DNA of 64,000 bases, from contig NZ_OOHJ01000027.1 of the NCBI RefSeq assembly GCF_900323885.1, positions 62,001-126,000 of the forward strand. The letters run 5' to 3'. The notes beneath the pieces are model-generated. The model was not told the DNA's origin and searched no databases. It saw only the letters and a program-made list of their open reading frames with translations. A program made the position numbers and the translations under genes. Every line of letters starts with the position of its first letter. The stretch's first letter is position 1. The DNA is from [Actinomadura] parvosata subsp. kistnae. Lineage in GTDB: Bacteria; Actinomycetota; Actinomycetes; Streptosporangiales; Streptosporangiaceae. Positions 45,429 through 52,000 of the stretch are shown one piece after another.

Positions 45429-47357
45429 GTGGGCATGGTTCAGCGGGTGACAGCTGTGCTGACGGCGGTGATCGCCGCCTCGGCCCCTTGCGCGGCGCTC
45501 GCCGCCTCGGCACCGGTCCCTCCGGCGGCATGGGGCGCCTCGGCTTCGGTCCCTCCGGCGGCATGGGCCGCCTCGGCTTCGGCTGCCTCGGCTCCGGGGA
45601 TACCCGGCGCCCGGACTCCGGTTCCCTCGGCGGCGCCGGAGGACCGGGTGGGGTGGTGGGCGTGCGGGGACGGGCTGGAGTGCGCGAAGCTGGCCGTGCC
45701 GGTCGACTGGGGCCGGCCGCGCGGGCCGCGTACCGAGATCGACCTGGCCAGGATGCCCGCGCGGGACCCAGCCCGGAGCCTCGGCCCGCTCGTCGTGAGC
45801 ACCGGAGCGGGGCCCACCATCCAGGACGCGCGGGCGCGGCCCGACGGCGTGAGCGAGCTGGCGCGCTGGTTCGACGTGGTGCTCGTCGGGGCGCGCGGGA
45901 TCGGCGACCGGGGGAGCGCCGCCACCGTCCGCTGCTCCGTGCCCCAGCCCGACCCCCGGCGCCTCCAGCTCACCCCCGGGGCGGACGCGTGGCGCCGGTA
46001 CGCCCGCGACAACGCCGCCTACGACCGCAGCTGCCGCATCGCCGCCGGGCCCTCCTACGCCGGCCTCACGTCCTGGCAGGTCGCCCACGACCTCGACGCC
46101 GTCCGCGCCGCGCTCGGGCAGCCGCGCCTGCGGTACTTCGGCGACGGCTACGGGGCCGTGTACGGGCAGGCGTACCTGGAGCTGTTCCCGAGGCGGGTGG
46201 AGCGGATGTACCTGGAAGGGGTGCCGGACCACGGGCAGCCCAGCGTGGGGCGGCGGCTGATCGCGCGGGCGCGGGCGGCCGAACGGCAGCTCACCGCCTT
46301 CCGCGACTGGTGCGCCCGCCGGGCGGGATGCCCGCTCGCCGGGGACGACCCCCTCAAGGTCCTCGACGACCTCCTCACCCACGCCCCTTTGCCCACCGGC
46401 CCGCCCGCCCACGCCCCCCTGCCCGATGCCCCCGCCGGACGGGTGTCTCCGCTCGGCGACTGGGCCGAGCGGGCGCCCCTGTTCGGTGACCAACCGGGAC
46501 ACACGCCCCTGCCCGGACACCGGCCGGAGCGGGCGCCGCTGCCCGGCAGCCAGCCCGAGCGTGGGCCGCGGCCCGGCGGCCCGGCCGGAAGCATGCCTCT
46601 GCACGGCGGGCAGGGCGGGCGGGCGCCGGTTTCGGGCAGCCTCGCCGAGCCGCCGCCGCTGCCCGGTGACCGGGGGGAGCGGACGCTGCTGGGCGGAGGG
46701 GCGCCCCTGCACGCCGGTCCGGCGCGGACCGCGAGCGCCCGTGAGGTCGTGACCGGTGTGCTCGCCGGCCTGGCCCCCCAACGCTGGCCCGAGCTGGCCC
46801 GTGCCCTGGCGGCGGCCGAGGCGGGCGACGCGGGCCCGCTGGCGGCGATGGCGGCCCCCGCCGAGCCCGTGGCGCCGGCGACGGTGGCGCGGTCGCTGCA
46901 CTGCCACGACTTCATGCCCGCGGTCCCCGCATACCGGCGTTTCCTGGCGATGGAGGCGCGCCTGCGGACGATCGCGCCCCGCGTGGGCTGGCTGACGGCC
47001 CGGGAGGAGGTGGGCCGCTGCCTGGGTATCGGCGCGGGCCCGAGCTGGCCGCCACGCCCGGCCCACCTGGGGGTGAGATCCGCCGCCACGAGGTCGGCCA
47101 GGGTGCCGAAGGTGCTGGTGGGGATCGGGCGGCTGGATGTCGAGAGCCCGGCCTGGGGTGCCGCGCGGGTGGCCGCCCGGATCCCCGGTGCCGCCGTGTT
47201 GTGGCACGGTGACGGGCACGGCGCGTACCTGATGCAGGGGGCCGCGAAGCTGCGCGCGACCTGCCTGCGCACCCGCGTGCACGACTTCCTCGTCAACGGC
47301 ACGACGCCGCGCGCGCGTACCCGCTGCCCGGGGGAGCTGACGGCGGCCCTGAGATAG
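45429..47357 (+). CDS. TAP-like secreted alpha/beta-hydrolase homologue lacking the nucleophilic serine
   Basis: A 642-residue exported protein resembling tripeptidyl-aminopeptidase/SlpD-E hydrolases. GTG 45429 has AAGGGG upstream; the following Met (45435) is an alternative. A signal peptide (VTAVLTAVIAASAPCAALAA) leads into an Ala/Pro/Ser linker. The core shows VVLVGARGIGDRG and, where GxSxG is expected, GDGYGAVYGQAYLELFP, so the serine is Gly240. The late acid (VLVGIGRLDVESPA) and histidine (WHGDGHGAYLM) remain. Residues about 315-430 are a Pro/Gly-rich repeat insertion (ERAPLPGSQPERG). It is probably a non-catalytic homologue, or active by another residue. Confidence 0.8.
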   Translation: MGMVQRVTAVLTAVIAASAPCAALAASAPVPPAAWGASASVPPAAWAASASAASAPGIPGARTPVPSAAPEDRVGWWACGDGLECAKLAVPVDWGRPRGPRTEIDLARMPARDPARSLGPLVVSTGAGPTIQDARARPDGVSELARWFDVVLVGARGIGDRGSAATVRCSVPQPDPRRLQLTPGADAWRRYARDNAAYDRSCRIAAGPSYAGLTSWQVAHDLDAVRAALGQPRLRYFGDGYGAVYGQAYLELFPRRVERMYLEGVPDHGQPSVGRRLIARARAAERQLTAFRDWCARRAGCPLAGDDPLKVLDDLLTHAPLPTGPPAHAPLPDAPAGRVSPLGDWAERAPLFGDQPGHTPLPGHRPERAPLPGSQPERGPRPGGPAGSMPLHGGQGGRAPVSGSLAEPPPLPGDRGERTLLGGGAPLHAGPARTASAREVVTGVLAGLAPQRWPELARALAAAEAGDAGPLAAMAAPAEPVAPATVARSLHCHDFMPAVPAYRRFLAMEARLRTIAPRVGWLTAREEVGRCLGIGAGPSWPPRPAHLGVRSAATRSARVPKVLVGIGRLDVESPAWGAARVAARIPGAAVLWHGDGHGAYLMQGAAKLRATCLRTRVHDFLVNGTTPRARTRCPGELTAALR

Positions 47358-47367
47358 GCTGCCGCAG

Positions 47368-47840
47368 GTGGTGATCGAACGAGCCGAGCCCGCCGACGCG
47401 GGCGAGATCCTCACCGTGCAGCGCGCCGCCTACCTCACCGAGGCCCAGCTCTACGGCGACCCGTACATCCCGCCTCTCGTCGAGTCGCTGGAGCAGGTGC
47501 GCAAGGTCATCGAGGACGCGCTCGTGCTCAAGGCGCTCGACGGCACGCGCATCGTCGGGGCCGTCCGGGGCGGCTGTCGGGCACCACCTGCCTGGTGGGC
47601 CGCCTCGTGGTGGCCCCCGACCGGCAGGGGCAGGGCGTGGGCACCGCGCTGCTGCGGGCCCTGCACGAGGAGGTGGCGGAGGCCGAGGCGTTCGACCTGT
47701 TCACGGGCCACCTGTCGGAGGGGAACCTGCGGCTGTACCGCCGTCTGGGCTACCGGGAGACGAGCCGGGAGCGGATGGACGATCACCTGACGGTGGTGTA
47801 TTTGCGTAGGACGCCAGATCGATCCCCTCCTCCGCGATGA
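47368..47840 (+). pseudogene. GNAT-family N-acetyltransferase interrupted by a one-base frameshift
   Basis: GTG 47368 (or the next GTG) begins VIERAEPADAGEILTVQRAA, a normal GNAT start, up to KALDGTRIVGAVRG at about 47570. The frame then turns to Trp/Arg-rich nonsense. The -1 frame continues correctly: LSGTTCLVGRLVVAPDRQGQ GVGTALLRALHEE (acetyl-CoA loop) and FTGHLSEGNLRLYRRLGYRE, ending at 47840. One base is probably missing in the G-run near 47565-47572. The restored protein of about 157 residues would acetylate an unknown amine. It starts 10 bases after the hydrolase gene, and its 3' end overlaps the convergent Clp-N gene. Confidence 0.75.
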
Positions 47841-48417
47841 TCATGGCGCGGCCCAGGTCGTCGTCCACCCAGTTCCAGCCCCAGCGCCACTCCGAGCCGG
47901 GCGGGTGCTCGGCGCTCAGCCGGTCGAGCACGGCCTGCAGCTCGGCGGCGGGCACCACGATCTGGTGCCGGCCGCGCCAGCGCACGTACGCGGGCGCGCC
48001 GAGCGGCGGCACCCCGACCCCGTGGCGCCGCAACGCCGCCAGCACCTCCTCCGGCGCCACCCCGAACGGCTCCAGCGGCGTCGGCGCCCGCTCCACGTCG
48101 GAGTCGTGGGCCAGCGCGATCAGCCAGTGCTCCGGCGACGGTACCCGCTCGCCGTCGGCCAGGGCGAGGCCGGTCGCGATGCCGTGCAGCTTGTGGAACG
48201 CCGGATTGGCGAAGCCGCCGCCCCGGTGGTGCCCCGGCCGCCCGTGGCGGGGCAGCAGCTCCAGCGCGCGCTCGTGGTCGAGGCCCGCCTCGCGCAGCAC
48301 CCGCGCGGCGAGCGAGTCGCCGCTGAGCAGGGCGAGCACGACGTGCCACGGCCCCACCCAGTCGTCGCCGGCGGCCGCCGCCTGCTCGTGGGCGGCCCGT
48401 ACGATCCAGCTCGTCAT
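47701..48417 (-). CDS. Clp N-terminal (Clp-N) domain protein
   Basis: A 238-residue protein with two Clp-N-like repeats, without an ATPase: VRAAHEQAAAAGDDWVGPWH and VVLALLSGDSLAARVLREAG, then HWLIALAHDSDVERAPTPLE. In ClpA/ClpC this domain binds adaptors and substrates, so a stand-alone protein could be an adaptor decoy or regulator (inference). Residues 170-205 are aromatic-rich (SEWRWGWNWVDDDLGRAMII). The last 35 residues are Pro/Ser/Gly-rich and overlap the convergent GNAT gene by 140 bases, so the true C-terminus is uncertain. It diverges from coaE. Confidence 0.8.
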   Translation of the reverse strand: MTSWIVRAAHEQAAAAGDDWVGPWHVVLALLSGDSLAARVLREAGLDHERALELLPRHGRPGHHRGGGFANPAFHKLHGIATGLALADGERVPSPEHWLIALAHDSDVERAPTPLEPFGVAPEEVLAALRRHGVGVPPLGAPAYVRWRGRHQIVVPAAELQAVLDRLSAEHPPGSEWRWGWNWVDDDLGRAMIIAEEGIDLASYANTPPSGDRPSAPGSSPGSPDGGTAAGSPPTGGP

Positions 48418-48450
48418 GCTCCGATGATGCGCCTTGGATAGGCTTTTGGC

Positions 48451-49053
48451 GTGCTGAAGATCGGACTGACCGGCGGCATCGGCTCCGGCAAGAGCGAGGT
48501 GGCCAAGCGGTTGTCGGCCAAGGGCGCCATGGTGATCGACGCCGACCGGATCGCGCGCGAGGTGGTGGAGCCGGGCACGCCCGGCCTGGCGCGGGTGGTG
48601 GCCACGTTCGGGGAGGAGGTGCTGCGCCCGGACGGCTCGCTCAACAGGGAGAAGCTGGGCTCGGTCGTGTTCGCCGACTCCGAGAAGCTGGCGGCGCTCA
48701 ACGCGATCGTGCACCCGCTCGTGGGGGAGCGGGTGGCCGAGCTGCAGCGGGCCGCCTCCGACGACACGATCATGGTGTACGACGTGCCGCTCCTGGTGGA
48801 GAACAACCTGGCCCCCATGTACGACGTCGTCATCGTCGTCGACGCCCCCGACGACCTGCGCATCCGCCGGCTGGCCGAGCACCGCGGCATGCCGGAGCCC
48901 GACGCCAAGGCCCGCATCGCGGCGCAGGCGACCCGCGAGGAGCGGCTGGCGGCGGCCGACATCGTGATCCCGAACGACGGCTCGATGCAGGAGCTGGACG
49001 CGCGGGTGGAGGAGGTCTGGCAGGATCTCCTCGCCCGCGCCGCCCGCGGCTGA
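48451..49053 (+). CDS. coaE: Dephospho-CoA kinase
   Basis: The last enzyme of coenzyme A synthesis, phosphorylating the 3'-OH of dephospho-CoA. The 200-residue protein starts at GTG 48451. P-loop IGLTGGIGSGKSEVAKRL, substrate motif VIDADRIAREVVEPG, VYDVPLLVENNL and the lid/arginine region RIRRLAEHRGMPEPDAKARI. Many actinobacterial CoaE proteins carry an extra C-terminal domain; here the kinase stands alone. It is convergent with the NLR-like gene, whose stop is 12 bases away. In most actinomycetes coaE lies close to uvrB; here about 14.6 kb of accessory genes separate them. Confidence 0.97.
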   Translation: MLKIGLTGGIGSGKSEVAKRLSAKGAMVIDADRIAREVVEPGTPGLARVVATFGEEVLRPDGSLNREKLGSVVFADSEKLAALNAIVHPLVGERVAELQRAASDDTIMVYDVPLLVENNLAPMYDVVIVVDAPDDLRIRRLAEHRGMPEPDAKARIAAQATREERLAAADIVIPNDGSMQELDARVEEVWQDLLARAARG

Positions 49054-49065
49054 CCGCGTCAGCCC

Positions 49066-52000
49066 TCAGAACGGCGAGTCGAGCGGCACCTGCCGCACCC
49101 CCGGCAGGTACGGGTCCAGCTCGCCCAGCTCGAACCGCGACATCCCCACCACGTGCCAGAACTGCCCGCCGGGTTCCCCCTGCACTTTGTACCGCCCGTC
49201 GGGAGCCAGGGCCGCCCAGCCCTCGGGCAGGCCGAGGAGGGTGGCGCGGCGGGAGCCGCCCGACCACAGGATCACCGCGCCGTCGTCGCCGGCGCTGGCC
49301 AAGAGGTCCTCGACGGGGCTGAAGGCGACCGACCAGACCCTGCGGGCGTGCCCGGCCAGGGTGTGCAGGAGGCGGCCGGTGGCGGCGTCCCAGACGCGGA
49401 CCAGCGTGTCGTCGCCGCCGGTGGCCAGGCGGCGGCCGGAGGCGTCCCAGGCGACGCTCCACAGCCGCTGCCCCTCCAGGTCGAGCGTGCGGACGAGGCG
49501 GCCCTGGCGCGGCTCCCACAGCAGCACCTTGCCGTCGTTGCCGGCGCTGGCCAGGAGCGAGCCGTCGGGGGAGAACGCCACGGAGTAGACCCGGTCGGTG
49601 TGCCCGTCGAGGCGGGCCACGCGCAGGCCGGTGCCGGGCTCCCACAGGCGGACGGCGTGGTCGTCGCAGCCGGTGGCGACGTAGGCGCCGTCGGGGCTGA
49701 ACGCGATCGAGCGGACCCGCCCCCGGTGGCCGAGCAGCTCGCCCGCCAGCCGCCCGGTCGGGCGGTACCAGATGCGGACGCTGTCGTCGTCGTTGGCCGT
49801 GGCCAGCAGGTTCCCGTCGGGGCTGAACGCCTCGGCCCACACGTGGTCGGTCTCGGCGTGCAGCTCGCGCTCGTAGTCGCCGGTGGCGGCGTTCCAGAAG
49901 TGCACGCCGCCGTCGTTGCTGGAGGTGGCCAGCGCGGGCCCGGCGGGGGAGAACGTGGCGGAGATGAGCCGGTCGGCGGTGCCGGTGAACTCGCGCAGCC
50001 GGCGGGCGGTGCGCGGCTCCCACAGGCGGACGACGCCGTCGTTGCCGCTGGTGGCCAGCATGGTGCCGTCGGCGCTGAAGCGGGCGGAGGAGATGCGCCG
50101 GCCGTGGCCGCGCAGCACGCGCTGGCACTGCCCGGTCTCCGGGTCCCACAGGCGGACGGTGCCGTCGTTGCTGCTGGTGGCCAGTTGCCGGCCGTCGGGG
50201 CTGAACGCGAACGGCCACACCGAGCTGCGGTGCCCGGTCAGCTCGACCCGCTGGGCGGCGCCGAGCCGCTGCAGGCGGACGACGCCGTTGGCGTCGCCGC
50301 TGGCCAGGCTCTGCCCGTCGGGGCCGAACGCGACCTGGTACACGGCCGCGGCGTGCGTGGTGTGCACGCCGCGGGCCTCGCCGGAGGTCTCCCACACGCG
50401 GACGCTGCCGGCGGTGTCGCCGCTGGCCAGCAGCGAGCCGTCGGGCGCGAACGCCACGCAGTAGACGCTGCCGAGGTGCCCGGTCAGCTCGTGGGTGAGC
50501 CGCCACGTGCGGGTGTCCCACAGCCGGACGGTGCCGGCCTCGTCGCCGGTGGCCAGCAGCCGCCCGTCGGGGCTGTGCACGGCGCGGTAGACGCTGCCGC
50601 GGTGCTCGCCCAGCGTCTCCTTGACCTGCCCTGAGCCGAGGTCCCAGACGCGGACGACGCCCGCGGAGTCGCCGGTCACCAGCGCCGACCCGCCGAAGGA
50701 GGCGGTGTAGACGGGCGCCCGGTGGCCGGCCAGCTCGTGGACGAGCCGGCCGGTGGCCGTCTCCCAGACACGGACGACGCCGTCGCCGCCGCCGGCCGCC
50801 ACCAGCTCGCCGGACGGGCTCAGCCGCACCGGCCAGACGCCGCCGGGGTGGCACTCCAGGCGGCGCAGCAGCTCGCCGCTCAGCGCGTCCCACAGCAGCA
50901 CGACGCCGTCGCTGGCGCCGGTGGCCAGCAGGTCGCCGGCGAACGCGACCGCGTACACGCGGCCCCGGTGCCCCTGCAAGGTGCGGACGGGCGCGCCGCC
51001 GACGCACAGGAGCACGCCGCCGTCCTCGTTGCCGACCGCGATCGTGGCGCCGTCGGGGCTGTAGGCGATCGGCTCGGGCAGGCGGCTGGTCTGGAAGTGG
51101 TAGCCGTACGGGACGCCGATGCCGGCCGGCGCGAACTGCACCTCGACCGGCTGCCCGGGCACCACGGCGGCGCCGGGCAGGCGCGGCAGCGTGCCGGTGA
51201 CGTTGATCAGCGAGGCGCGGTGCCAGCGGGCGCCGTCGAGCGCGGCGTCGCTCAGGTCCGCCTGCGCCAGCCGCGCCCCGGACAGGTCGGCGCCGCGCAG
51301 GTCGGCCCCGGTGAGCTGGGCGCCGTCGAGCCGGGCGCCGACGAGCCTGGCGTCGCGCAGGGTGGCCCTGGACAGGTTCGTGCCGGCCAGGGTGGCCTCC
51401 GACAGGTCGGCGCCGGTGAGGTCGACCTCGCGCAGGTCGCGGGCCGACAGGTCCTCGCCCCTGAGGTTGGCACCGCGCAGGTCGGCGCGGGCGGGCGTGC
51501 GCAGCCTGGCGGCGATCTTGACGGCGTTCGCCCTGGACACGTCGTCCGGCGGCGGATCGTTCACCCACGCCCGCAGCGCGCGTACGTCGCCCAGGTCGCA
51601 CAGGAACTCCACGGTCAGCGCCGACAGCGGCCGGCGCGCCAGCAGGACCGGGTCGTCGAGCGTGGCGGCGATGCGCCGGGCGACCAGCCACTCCATCACC
51701 GAGGCGTGGATGAAGCCGAACATGCCCTCCTCGGTACGCACCAGCAGGCTGCCCGAGCCCATCCGGAACGCCGCGTGCGCGGCCGTGAGCTGCCCGTCGG
51801 CCAGGTCGGTGAGCGTCTCGCCGATCTCCGTCAGCTCCTCGAAGGCCAGCAGCGACTCGCCGGACTCCCACAGGCGCACCGCCAGCGCCGTCACCGCCTG
51901 CCACAGGTCCTCGACGGTGAGCCCGGCGGGCGAGCCGGGGACGCGGGCCCGCCGCTCCTCGAAGACCAGCCAGGAGGTGAGGATCTCCTCGTACAGCAGG

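Noticed and set aside
48830..51904. 1024-codon reverse-strand frame overlapping the NLR-like WD40 region
   Set aside because: Same strand, other frame of repeat-coding DNA; Arg/Pro/Ala-rich with no motif.
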